The position numbers and the translations under genes were made by a program. From the NCBI GenBank assembly GCA_037952775.1, contig JBANAY010000004.1, forward strand, positions 1,798,001 through 1,862,000: DNA of 64,000 nt, written 5' to 3'. Positions within the stretch are counted from its first letter, which is position 1, and each line of letters opens with the position of its first letter. Below are positions 24,200-37,100 of the stretch, in pieces. The notes beneath the pieces are model-generated. The model saw nothing but the letters and a program-made list of their open reading frames with translations, did no database searches and had not been told where the DNA came from. This stretch comes from Clonostachys chloroleuca (taxonomy: Eukaryota; Ascomycota; Sordariomycetes; Hypocreales; Bionectriaceae).

Positions 24200-27162
24200 A
24201 TTAGGCAAGGCAATATTTAACCAAAACCGTTGGGAAGACAAGGCACGATACGATGGATGAACGCGATGGATGTGGGTGCGGATGCGGATACATGTTACAT
24301 TGGCAGACTGGAAATAACACTGGTGACGAAGGTTATTAGTCAGAAAATAAGGCTGGGCTGCCTGCTCCTGCCTCCAATGTGTACAGGCAGACAGTGGCGA
24401 CTGCCTGCCACCAACCAGGGTGCAGCAATTGAAGCATGCATACACACAATTTCACTGGGGAAAGAGCAATGCGAGGCACAGAGCTATTAACGTTGCACGC
24501 GAAGGCAAGCGAAGGCAATTTACCTGTGTAGGTGTCCTCGTCTTTACGAAGACCCAACCAGCCTACCTAGCTTAGGCAGTTGGCTCCAAAATATACGCGT
24601 GGCTGGGCTTCATGATGTGCGTCAGACAATACTAAGGCAGGTACTAAAGTATTTTGCCCAAGACTACTGGGCACTAGCAGCTCTCGGGTCGGACAGCTCT
24701 CGGAGGGCAAAGAGACCAAGTTTGTCTCACTCCACAAAAAGATGTTCTGTGCCTGTCAGCGACACGTGTTTCCGTTGACTTCTGGGGGAGTGAAGTGACT
24801 CGTGACTCGTGAGTGCCTGAATGAGGCTGGCGCTAGGCCGTGGAACACGGTAATAGCCTACACAGACCTAATAAGTCATCTCATCCTCTCCTGCATACGT
24901 CGTTGTCGCATGGCACAGCGGTATGGGCCGTTGGCATTGGCAGAGCTGATCCAAATCTTATCCATCATGGACCACCGCGGCTCCGTCCTGCGAACGGGCC
25001 AGCATCGCACGCGTTGGCACTGACACACGGGGCCACACGCTCCGTCCACCACACGGAGATAGCGACCATGGCGATGGATCATATGGGGCCTCGCCTATAG
25101 TAGATGAACTGCTAATGAGAGCTTTGGCAACCAGTCGGCCGGCCGGCGGGCAGTCACAACTCCATCCATCCCCGTCACATCAGCCCATTACATGTGCCTC
25201 CACGGTCTCAAGCCCTTGGCGGAAGAATCTTGACCCACGATAGAGCAGATTTGATCCCATCTTTGGACGCTCCCAAGCCACATTGTCTCTCTGTCCCTCA
25301 AAACTTCGCAATGTCGCGACGCTAAAGCGCCACAACGGGCACACCGTTCTGAAATGTGTCTCATGTGCCCCCTTGTGATGCTCAAACCATTCCATCGTCA
25401 TTATCACTAGCAATGGTAGTTGCAACGGAGATATCAGCATGTAGACGCTATCCGCACCATGTATGCCGTCATCTGGGCAGATTTGGAGGCGCTCCGGCCA
25501 CGACAAGGCTCCCCTCAGTTCTGTTCCATATGTGGAAGTGTTATACGAACAAAGATGAAGCCATCATCAGTTGGGCTTCCCACCAGGATTTCCTAATGCG
25601 CTGGGTCTTTGGCGATCTACTATCCTATACGGGATTGAAAACAGTACTAAAACGCTTTCCCTTGCCCCCTTTAGCGCCAGCAACGGTCCCCAAAAATGTG
25701 AATCCTGAATCCTTGCTCGGAACGTGGCCCTTCCCAAAGGCTACTTGAAATTACTCCGTCAAGCTTCTTCCATACCCAACGGCTAGCAAGCAGGCTAGGT
25801 GAGCGAGTCCGCGCCGCTCCCATGTTCTGGATCGCCCTCTCTGCCTCCCTAGGTCCTTGATCTACGTCCGGTGACATGCCGCCGTCGGTTTCGCTTTCAG
25901 TCAACAACCTCCTCGTAAATTAGACGTCATGCCCAAAACCCACGATGGAAGGAAGGCTTTACCATTCTAGAAACGGAGAAGAACTGTCACCGCCTCGTTG
26001 GTCCCGCGCGTGTTAATGCCCCTCCCTTATAATACTCTGCCTGTTATGGCCGTTTGCAACCGCATGATTCATGTGACTTGGCGCTGGGGGCAGCGTGCAT
26101 AACATGTCAAGGCTGAGTTCCGAGTCCTGGGCGGGCCGCCGCCTTACATGCCAGGAGGTGTTGCGCGGAAAATCAAATCTCGGGGGGGGGGGGCAGATCA
26201 TCCATCGCCCAGCCAGGCCAATCCTCCGACGTATCAATATGCTAAGGGTGGCATAGCGGGCTGATGACCTTTTCTTGCAAGGCCGAGAGCACTCATTCAT
26301 TCCCGAGAGCACGGCGCGTAATGTCACTGGAAAGTGACCTCTGACTGAATACCGAACCTAACAGGGCAATTTAGTCGGTTTAGAGAGAGGGTACGTACGT
26401 ATAGCAAGGAGGGTCAGATCAAAGACCAACATTCCCTAGATCATCGTCCGTGACAGGGAGCTGCGCCTCCCCCAGTCCCAAGGCACACACGCACACTTTC
26501 GGTCATTTTTATCGATGGCCCATTTTCCGAGCTTGGTCAACTCTCTGATAATCATCACGTCACGCATCTCTAATGAGACGAATACTCAAGCGTGGACTTG
26601 TTTCACTGATGACGCTGGCAGGATTGGTTAACGTTTTGTTTGTTTGAACAACTTTGTAATTTTCTTCCACTGAATTCTTCAAGTAAAGGGGGTCCGATCC
26701 CCTATGGATGCCAGGAGGCACTCCATCCTCTCCCAAACCAACTAAATATCTATACATTATCATAGAATTTTCATCCCGAAAAAACCAAACGCATTCATCG
26801 CCATTCCGTCTCAGAGAGGATTCTAAGACTTTCCCCGTCCTAGCCAAAAACGCCGTTTGAGAATGCTGCCAACCAAATGTCGCCTGGAAACCAAAACAAT
26901 TGCCGAAATTTAAAGCATGAGAAGAAAAAGAATAAGTCCATAAACAATTGCGCCTCTTTTGAATGCATTTGCCAGTCGTACGTTCCCTCAGGGAAGCAAC
27001 GCCGTCGTGCCCAAAGTAATGAGAAGCCGTGTGAAGTCCAGACTCCCAAAGCCCTCGTCCAAATATGTCTAGATTGTAAGGGATATCATTATATGCGCTT
27101 CATCTCATCAGCCACATCAAGTGCTTTCCGTGTTCAGTCTCTTCCGCCTGGAGAGCCGGCCC

Positions 27163-28131
27163 TTATAATACGGGGCCGTTGGCGTTAACCTGAACGCTGT
27201 GGCAACCCCTCTCGTGACGCTTCATGTTGCTTCGGACACTGAAGGCCTTTCCACACCCAGCTTGCGAGCACTTGAAGGGCTTCTCACCAGTGTGGGAGTG
27301 GCTGTGGATGCGGAGACTGCTGGGACGACTGAATGCCTTGTTGCAGGTGGGGCAGATGTAGCGATCCTGGCTTTGCGGGAAGAAGTGGCCAGGGGCGGGT
27401 TGTAAATAGTGGTGGTGCTGCCATGAGATGGCACCAGAAGAGGGGGCTACTGCCATGGGGACGGCCAGAGGCGGGAATGCCTGAGGGAGTGGGCGCTGCT
27501 GAGAGACACCAGGAGCCTGTGCGTGAGAAGCAGGCGTTGAGGGAGGAAAGTAGCTGCCAGAAGTGCCGGTTGGAGTCGTGGCGACTGAGTGCTGAGAGTA
27601 AGACTGAGCATGGCGAGGAGGGTAGGAGGCCATGTGGTGGTGGCGATGGTGGTCCGCCTCGAGTGGTGGGGTAGTTTCTTGGAAGTAACTCGAGGGCATG
27701 GAAGCCTGGTGTGACATATGGCCAATGGGCTTGCTTGAAGGTGAAGGGTGGTCCATTGAGGCATCGGTGCTCATAGGTGGTGAAGGTGGGAATGCTCTTT
27801 GGTGCTGCTGTGCAGAGTTCCCATAGCTGGATCCAGGTCGGCTCTCCATCTTGAGAGCTGAGGCACGGCTTGACATGGGGACTATGATTGAAGTCAAAGT
27901 TAGCAATGTGATGTTTTCCTCTAGTTTCACTGCGCTGTTGGACCCACCTTCAGATCGAGGAGAGAAAGTAGGCGAGGCTTCGCTGGTTGGTGATCCTCCA
28001 TCTGCCAAGTCCAGAAGGTTGTGGATGGACGGGAGAGTGCATTTTGAGGACTCCATTGGGGGCGATGGTGGTGATCTGGTATAGGTTTGGTGAGGAGCAG
28101 GATAATGATGCTGAGCTATCATTGTGGCCAT
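27163..28131 (-). CDS. C2H2 transcription factor, FlbC-like
   Basis: Two exons, 28131-27948 and 27881-27163, encode about 300 residues. Two C2H2 fingers lie at the extreme C-terminus: C238-x2-C241-x12-H254-x3-H258, then C266-x4-C271-x12-H284 with a terminal Cys288 or His289, joined by the HTGEKPF linker. The rest is Ser/Pro/His-rich and contains SPPSPP motifs and [11 protein letters not shown] near the N-terminus. Length and finger placement resemble Aspergillus FlbC (354 residues, two C-terminal fingers), an activator of conidiation genes. The assignment is by resemblance, so I give no symbol. The 66-nt intron (GTGGGT donor, TTGCTAAC branch, CATAG acceptor) is a multiple of three and lacks stops, so an unspliced reading would add 22 residues. 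The start is the first ATG in a frame that is open further upstream without one. It is the only gene in 26 kb. Confidence 0.72.
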   Translation of the reverse strand: MATMIAQHHYPAPHQTYTRSPPSPPMESSKCTLPSIHNLLDLADGGSPTSEASPTFSPRSEGGSNSAVKLEENITLLTLTSIIVPMSSRASALKMESRPGSSYGNSAQQHQRAFPPSPPMSTDASMDHPSPSSKPIGHMSHQASMPSSYFQETTPPLEADHHRHHHMASYPPRHAQSYSQHSVATTPTGTSGSYFPPSTPASHAQAPGVSQQRPLPQAFPPLAVPMAVAPSSGAISWQHHHYLQPAPGHFFPQSQDRYICPTCNKAFSRPSSLRIHSHSHTGEKPFKCSQAGCGKAFSVRSNMKRHERGCHSVQVNANGPVL

Positions 28132-31100
28132 CGCGTCTTGTGATATTTTGATTTCTAAGTCCAGATCGTGATTGCTGGTATGGTGAGGCGGTGGTGAGTG
28201 AGTGAGAGCAAGGCAGGTCCGAGTCGGCCGTGTTTGTTGCGTGTGCAAAGGGTCGAATGAGGGAGAAGGGGCGTCGAGAGCGAAGGGAACTCGGAGACGC
28301 AAGGCAACCTGACTTTGAGGACTGTCGGGAGAGCGATGAGATGGATAGACAGATGGCAGTTCCAGATGCTTGGGATCTAGCTCGGGGGCGGCGCCAAGTT
28401 TAAGTATGAGGGACGATGCCCAGCGGTATGGTAGGGTACCTCTTTACCTGCCTAGTGGTGGCCCTGGTGGATGCGACGGAGCGGGTGGTGCGCATCCACA
28501 AGCTTACCCATAATTGCCTACGAGTACATCAGATCTGTAATCCCACGCCATGATCCCTGGAAAGCGCCGCTGTCACCGGAGGCGGGTGGGGCCCAGTACT
28601 TTGCACTTTGACTTTTGACAGAACCGGGGGTGGAAGATACATGAGACTCGCCTTGCACAGACAACTCACAGGGAACAGCTCTCTCGTACGAAAGCAGCAC
28701 CGAAGGGTGGAGGGCGTGGCAGGGCTGGATGACAAACAGCCTATGGCCGCCAGCTCATACCCGCGGAGCAAGCAGCGAGGCAAATCATTCCCCAACCGCG
28801 GTGTGAGGGGGGTTGCATCACCTAGCTGTCGGCCACCTACAATCAGGATGAATTCGAGTGGATATGCCTGCTTCTCTGCCACCCCTTCCCCCCAGCCTTG
28901 AGGGCATACCAGACGCCAGAGGCCAAGACCTTAGGGCAGAGCGATGAGGTGCTCGGGTGTTTGGAAAGGGAAACAACTGCGCTCAATGTATAATATCATA
29001 CATACAGGAATAACGGGCAATGTACCGCTGCTCTATGAAATACAGACGGGGTACAGGCCTCCACGCATTACCATCATCATACTAGCTAAATCACCAGTTG
29101 CCCATCATCATCATCCGCCTGCTGTAGCAGGCATTGGCAGGTACCTCGAGTCTTGCCCGCTTGTAGGGAAGGAAGTGCACGCGTACCGCCCAAATCGGCA
29201 ATAGGGCGTTAGACACACCCTCCCCCTGCAAAGTCCACTGCAGCGCACCTACCCTCTATTGCGGGTCCCGGTGCTGCTCTCTGATCCTTGGTGATTCATG
29301 GACAGAACAGGGGCGTGTGGAACGTGGGACGCGTGAGGGGTGGCTTGCCTTGATGCCAGGCCAGGAAGGGAGGGAGGCGTGTTCCAGAAGAAAGGGTGTA
29401 GGCTAGTGTTACACCACTGCATCTCTAGCAGAACTCCTCCCAGCCTGCCGTCGTTCACCAGGGATTATCGCCATGGGTCACCTGCGATAGCGTAGCCCGT
29501 TCAATCCCGGACGGGGTTGATGAGAAGGGATATTTTAGCGCAACGCATGTGCAGGCCCGTCCACGGGCAAAATAAAATAAAGAGAGAACAGCAATAGGTA
29601 GGCATCGTCATGTCATCATAATGGGGATAATAATCATAGCGGCAATGACAGGCCGGGAGAACCGTGTCGATTCAGGCAACAAACATAGTAGAGCCAAGTT
29701 GCCATCGCACTAGCAAATTCTGCCGTGCGCCTCAATGCGATGAATGGCCCTGAAGAGAATTTGTATTGTGCATTAGCAAAGCATGCATCATGTAACAATG
29801 TGATGAGGAGCCGAGACATGTCAGTTGGTTGTACTGCGTTGTGTTGCATTCAAGATCATAAGGCTGCTTGACGACTTGACGAGAACTGCGCACACAAAGA
29901 AGCATGGCAAAGCACGAGGTATAGACAGCAGACACGCATAAAGGTGCGAGCATAAAGTCATTTCCATTTGAAATTAATGAGGCGATCAAGGCTCCCACGG
30001 GCCCTAACTAAATCGATATTTTTGGGCGGTTTTGGTGTTCTCTTTGAGAGGTCAGAGCGGTGGCTCTCCGCCCGTGATCAGACCAGATGAGTGCCTGTTC
30101 TGTCATGGTGGGTCCCACAATGCCGTGGGCAATCCGTCTGTGCTCCTTCAAAATGACGTCCCAATTTCATGCGCCCGCGCACGTTACCACATGGCATTGA
30201 GCCTGTGGGAGGCATATCATGCTCTTTGGGGAGAACAAGTACTAGAGTTAGAGGGTTGAGATTGGGAGATTATGGGATGGGATCGAGCAAGTGTCAGATT
30301 GAGCAGCGGGTGGCGGGCATGACGGCAGCCATTTTGTGTCAATCTCAAACATCGGCCATATCGCTCATCACGATTGTCTCATCACTTTATTCATCATCGC
30401 CTCGTGTTCAAGGGCGCCATGGGCATCCCTAGTTCTCCTTTTCGAGCGTAAATTTTCAGGACGTAAGGATATTAATACCAAGCTGCCTTGTGCACATCCG
30501 TTGTCCACACCGCGAAAGCTAGACCTCGATCCTTCATCTTTCCCAGGCGCCCGCGCCCCACATCGGCATTTCTAGCATGTGGCAACTAAGCAATAGCAGC
30601 GATAGTGCGAGTTGTGATCGGGCTCTTCGTATTTCCCGAGAAACAGAGCTCGGGTTATCACGATACATTGCTGAGAGGAACAAGAAGAGCGTATTGCAGC
30701 CATACTATACTTAGATAGGGCATGTTGATGCGCAACACTTACGACAGGTTTATTTACAGTGCGGTTAGTACAAGTATGTCACAATCTATCAAAGAGGCTT
30801 CCGTCTATACTATGTACGTACCGCACACCCCCTTCCCGCTTCGCCGACGTTAGGTGTTTTTTTTTGTTTTTTTTTTGCTTCTTTCACGAACGCAGATCGG
30901 CGGACGGGGAACTGTCACAATTTGCGGGCAGAACGTCGCTTAATGAGGGAGCCCAGGCCGCACACCGAATGAGGGAGGTAACACACCGGTCAGCTTGCCG
31001 ATGAACCACCTCATTGGAGGAATTATTCGAGTCGGCATGGATCCTTGATTATGTTTGATTGACAGCGTAGGGTAGGCAGATGCATGGGAAGACTAAGGAT

Positions 31101-34100
31101 GTTGGAGTGTTTTCCCTATGACAGGCCTCTGATGGGAAGTTCCGCATGCTGGAGGCCCGGAAGCGGAGTTGCGGACCTGTGCTGGCCGGCCTCTTTCGCT
31201 TGCAGATTCTCTTGCGCTGGTGTGCCATGGGTCGAGGTTGTCGGTGGTGGTAAGCGAAGGCCGCTGGTGCTGCGCCGGTGTCGCGGCATCTTGAACCGGC
31301 GCGTGGTTCCCGACACTCCCCTCCCTCCCCTCACTCCCCCTGCACTCCCCCAAGTTCTCTCCCCCTTCTTTCTCGGCTGCGAGGTTTTGCCGCAGCTGCC
31401 CTCAGGCTGCAAGACAGGCAGCGGCGTTTCATTTTTTAGTGCGATGATCGCCCTCGCTGGCGGCGCGCAGCGTTAGGGAAGGTCCACCACAATTAGCAAA
31501 AAGAAAAAGGGGGGGGGGGGAGGGTTTGGCCCCCCGACAATCCGTTGCTGTTGAATTGGTCCACACCCAAGTCGAGTTGGACGAGCAAGATCAAGTACTA
31601 CTCTGCACGTAGCCTGGTACTGGCCAGCCGACGATGGCCACTCACCAGGCCGGCAAGGGTGCGAGATCTCATACTCCAGGTCTTAAAAAGAAGCGCTTGC
31701 CTAATTCTCCTCTGTGACACATATGGTCGTGTTGGTTACCCGACATGGCTACGAAAGCTATGAAAAGCAAGCGGTTCTTTGCTTCTTACTTCCTTTTTCC
31801 CTCACCCATATTATCCCGCAGATCTAGTCGAACACACCACACTAAGCCGGATATGCTCTCTCATCTGGATGAATGGCCGTTGACAACGGGTTTAACGCCT
31901 GTGACCCTGCACCTCTATCCTTGATAGGTCGATCAGCACTTGTCGTCTGCCTTAGTTACCCTCGGTCATCCATGCATGCAGCGCGAAGCGAGCTGAATGG
32001 AAAGGAATAAACGGCTGCGGCCGCGATCAGAGCGATCAGCGGTCACCTTCCTGCCCGTTGCCTCTCTTTAATTTCGTTTCTTTGTTTTGTCGACGGATGC
32101 GGATAGATCATGTCGGGCATTTAAAAAAAAAAAAAAAATGGCTTCCACGATGCTAGCAGATGGGAATGGCTGCCATATGGTCCTTCAATGTTTCAGAAGC
32201 CCCGGGACTAGCCCGTACTATTGAGATGCACCATTCCAGGTAGGTACATAGTACCTTGGTTCAAGGCGATTCGCAAAATCTCGCCTGGCAAAAAGACAAT
32301 AGCCATACCACGTAGGAATGGCATAGCTCAGGCAGTTGCGGGATAGATCGCGACACTTTGGGGCTGAGTAATGTTGCTAGGCGATGCACAATGGCCAAGG
32401 CCGTTCGGTCGGCCAACACCAGGAGGCGAGATGCACAACTACTAATGTAGAGTGCGAAGGGCCCAGCCCACGGCCCAGGACGTAAGGAAGGGGGCCGGAG
32501 GTGATGATTTGAGGCTAGAGAAGCCTGAGATGAGATCAGGGTACTCGCATCGTGGCACAAACAAGGTCGATAGAGTCGATTCGGGTGATGGAGGTGCTGT
32601 CGTCCTGCCGCTGACCACCAACCGAACCCAATAGGTAGACCCACTCGTTGATGCACCATCTTGGAAGATCAGGCCACTTCTGCCCCCCATGCCTGAGAAT
32701 GATGCCGCTATTTGCAGCTTGCCGAGGCCGAGACGATCTGGGGCGTTTGAAGTGGGGCAGAAATCGTACGTTATTCTAGATAGGCCCGGATCAGACTTCC
32801 CACCCGGGCCTAGCAGATGCACTGGAAGGGGTGGGCTGGGGCGATCAGCACAGGGATCCTCCCGTTCGCTTGGCATAGATTTGCTTTTGTGTCAATCCAG
32901 CAAGAAGCCATGTACGTCCGTAGCGCCTTGGATACCTACACGATGCGATCCTCTGCCCTGTGCCGCCTTGACACGCTGCGCACGCCGTGAAAGCAGGCCC
33001 GCATGCTGCAGAGACGATGCGCAAATGTCGGGGAAGAGAGGAGTGCGCAAGCGAAGGGGGGTCTCATTTCAGGGAAAACGACACATTCCTTTTCCTTTTT
33101 CCCTTTCTTTCTTTGCTGACGACCATGGTCAGTCAAGAGGTACGGCGCCTAGCTGTTAGCCTGAAAATCACAATCCTACCCTAAAAAAAATCGAACATTC
33201 AAAATAGGACCGAGAAAGATGGAAGGTTTTTTCCGGGGCCATCCTCCCCTGCTCTCTGTATCTTGGTAGGTATGCATCGTTGTCACTGTTAAGAAAAAGA
33301 TGCATATGATCGCATTTGGTTCCCCCTCCCTCCCTCGCCCTTTCCCATGATCTTCCGGCCTGGGGTGGGAGACCGGGCCCTGCGGGATGGGTCTACTATT
33401 CTGGTTGTCCTGTCGATTGATGAGGAAATGAAGCGGCCTGCTTTAAAGGTCAGGGTGTAATTGATTGATCAACGCTCGGATCAGGGCCCAGATTAGACCG
33501 TTTCTAAAAGGGGGAAGGGTGACGACTGATTGGGCTCGGGTATCTAAAACTCGTGGAAGTCGTCTATGCAGCCTGCGCAGTAGTATCACTCACCGGTGAG
33601 AGCGAAAGCCGACTAGCTGTGAGCTAAACAATCGTCGTTGGACTATGAGCTGCCTACGATGCACATGGCAGCCGGCCGCTAGCGACTCTCTAAAACACGA
33701 CCGAGGTAGATCCAGCACCATCTCGACGTCACCAGGCGGGCTGCCACCTGGAATTAGGAGCTATGTGCGCAGCCGAAGCGTTAGGCTTGCGGTAGACCGT
33801 TGGGGCATGCACTATTAGCTGGAAGCAGAAGCTGGTTAGGTATTGGCACGCATGTGGTGCAGGTAGTTTGAGCCTGGGGGCTGAGGCAGGCGCTGGCCGC
33901 TTCAGGTTAGCTACGGCTTGAAGGACTTTTGGAGGCAAGTTATCATTGAAGTTGGCAAGTGCGAGCCGTTAAGCCATTAGGTAAGCGAGCATTGGGTTTA
34001 GGTCCAACCTGATCTACCGGCAAAGTCCGCCTCAAACTGGCCCTCCCCGCCTTGAGATCAGAGGCCCCTTTGTCAGCCACGCATCCATCTCGCAGCGAAA

Positions 34101-37100
34101 TTGGCACCGTGCAGTAGAGGTCTTGCGAAGAGACAGACGCTCTGGCACGCTGCGCACAAGCAGGCATAGCCCTCCTCCTGGCCCTTGCGCCTAGCATTGA
34201 CGGTCACCGTCATTTGACATCTTCATGCCAGTGCCGGGAGATCACACAGCGCGCCATCAGCTGCCATCAGCTGCCACCTGCATTCCTATGCATTTCGGTC
34301 TGCCTGCCTTGCCAGGGTGGAATTTGAAGATTGGCATGAACGTCATAGCCAATCTGAAGCGAGGGATGTGCCGGAGCAAAAGCCACCTTGTACGGTGTGA
34401 CCCTGAGTCATCTCAGATTCGGAGACATACTAAATTGGGGATTGGTCTGGCCAGGCTCACCGAACTAGGACACCGTATTATGCCCACAAAGCGACAAGGT
34501 AAGAACACCCCTCCCCGGATGAGAAGGAAAGAGGTCGATGGGAAACACAGACCCCCCAAAAAAATCCATCATCGAACTCAGCACCCGGCGACAGTCCGAG
34601 AAGGTTATCTACGGACTTGCTGTGTGTGGCCTAATTAATAAAGCGCCACGACGCAGGCTGGTTGGTACGACGGAATCGGATCAAGCACAAGGGGTGGCGG
34701 GTGAGCTGCATAACATTGGGTTACATGCGTTGTGTCCCCTCCTCAGATTGTCCAATCGCGGAAGTTAGATTGGCTCTGGCCCAGGTAGGTGTCCTTATTG
34801 AGTATGAATCCTGCTGCATCTTGCATTTGCAGCTGTCATACCTACAGTACAGCAGCAGCAGGAAATTAGATTGAGAAACGGCTGACTGCCCGCCCTCTTG
34901 TCTCGGTATGCGATGTGATTAGAGGCGGCCGGCCACTGGGTACGTACGTGTCCCATTGCCGGGGGCTTGAGCTGACCAGCCTCACGATCTAGCTTTTGGA
35001 CGGAAAGGAAAATTCCAGCAGCGCGGAAAAGGCAGCGGGACTGCCTCCTGTGATCTCCAATGGCCGCGACGATCTGCCCAGGGATGGCCCCATCTCGCCC
35101 CACGGATTGGACCACGCGAGATGTGGATGATCAGGAGTGCGTATTCCAGCCAGTGGAAGCGCCGAAATTCTCTGCAGCCACCCTCCCTCCATCCGCTTGC
35201 CCCCATCGCATCATGCCACACTTCCCTCCATGGCTTGGCTGGGCCTGATAGACTTGCCAGTTCTGAGCTGGGCGACCCGCTACCTCAGCTGCATTTTCCC
35301 TGTGTGTGCATGGCAAACTCTTGGCTGAGTGCATGCGCCCGCGCGAAATAATTGCCCTCGTCTGCAGGTGCCGTTGGAGGGGAGATCCAAGGATCCAAAA
35401 CCAGGCCAGATTCTGAGGCCAGGACCCTGATCGCTCACCCTTCCCTGGGGACGAGGGTTTGCTCTCGTTTGGCGCCAGACAAGCCCCGGCTGAGCTTACT
35501 TAGTAATCCCTGTCCTTAATACCGAACAGACTTGTGGCTTGCTGTTGTGTTCCCCCACTACCACGAGATGATTGCCAGTCTGGGTAAGTGTCGTTTTGAT
35601 CCTGAGCTTGAGCCAGGCTAGAGGGGTGACTGGGCACAAGCCGTCGTCCACTACCGTCCTCAATCTTACTAACCATCACAGTTCTATGGCCCGAGCCTTT
35701 GACTACGAACAAACATCATCAGCGAGCAAGCCTCCTTCCTTCTCAATGTCACCAGTTAGGGAGCGCCGCCATTGTTTAGCTTTCGAAGACGATGTGCTGA
35801 ATCGCGGAGGCTTGAGCCCGGTGACCTGGCTTCTGATTAAGCTATTTGTTATAGACTGAATGCTATGTCGCGCCACATAGTCATGCTGCCCCCCTTATCT
35901 TCAAAGGCATGAATCGCCGATATAGCACGGATACATATCTGACACTCGGCATTCTCCTCGAGTCCCAACTCAATCTTAAGCATTATTTTATAGTGCAACA
36001 CACGGCCCATGTTACCGTGCCCATTGCGGTTGTGCTAGATTCTTACATCCTGCTGGCAAGGAGACCGCCCTCCTGGAGACCATGTCCATGTCTGTTCTGG
36101 GGATACGATTCTTGTGCGATCTCAGGAACAGCTAAGGACACAAGACTGTAATATTGCAGGCATAAGCAACCCATTGTCATATTTTGGCTTTTCTAGAAAT
36201 TGGCAGATTCCACAAATTTCCAGTTGCGCGATAGCCACACGTTTGTATAATCCTCCTCCTCCACGTCATGCACGCTCTGTCGAACTTCACTGTTAATTGG
36301 CGTCTTGCGTACGCAGTAGGCATCTCCCAATGTGCCGCTTGCTCTCTCTTCTCAAGGCTTGCCAAGGAACCCAAAGCAACCCCTGGCCTCCTATGGTATG
36401 GCAACCCGGGGAATTGCGATCTAGATTCACAGCCGCGTCTGCTGAGGCGTAAAAATACCTGCTTTGGCCATGTTGCAATGCCCACCGCTGGACTCACCGG
36501 AGTAGATGGAGCGGACAACACCACCAATCTCCGTGGGCAGCATGCAAGGACCACCCTGGTGGTGATGGCCAAAAACGGCGACCTACAGTTTGACAGTTCT
36601 TGCATGCGTCATATTCGATCTTTCAAGGCCGACTCTTGAACATCCCTTGTCCCTGCCTATTGTACCTCGATGCTATCGGGGAGACACTGTTTCGGCCACA
36701 GGTATCGAATCGATAGATCTGGTCGTCCACATGAGGATCAGGCCACCTCTTTGCTTTCTCCATCCAAGCGCAAGGATGCCCCCTTCACCAGATTGCCCGT
36801 GGATAGCTCGATCAGCTCAAGAAGGCGCAACTTCTTGGCCTTCCCGAAAATTTCTATGATGGATCATTTGGATCTTGCCGCGGTAATATCAATATTTTAC
36901 CACGGGCATACTTGTTGACAGAGACCAGAGCAATATACAATACCTAGCCCCAAAAGTTCCTAGCTAACCATATTCGCACCAGCTGTAAGCACCAGCTTAC
37001 TTACACACGCTGGCCCCCGTTTTCCATGGCCTAGGATGTGACGCTGCCATTGTTCAAAAGCGAATGCGTCATCCAGGTTCGCTTCTATTGTGAATGGAAG

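Larger units (their letters stand above)
12938..27162. other. 14.2-kb gene-poor interval
   Basis: I find no open frame or plausible spliced model that I can assign here. Open frames are at most about 165 codons, low-complexity, and lack paired splice sites with frame continuity. Visible content: a G-quadruplex-type tract (13803-13822), short tandem repeats (14685-14703, 16643-16661), CATGC-rich DNA (about 15780-15860), ACCT-rich DNA (16131-16180), AGGTGAG-rich DNA (24149-24199) and a 12-base G run (26182-26193). It lies upstream of CNL1 and downstream of the C2H2 gene. Unannotated noncoding transcripts are possible but not shown by sequence alone. Confidence 0.6.

Noticed and set aside
32442..32876. 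144-codon minus-strand frame
   Set aside because: Composition is atypical, there is no homology that I recognise, and overlapping frames are equally open.
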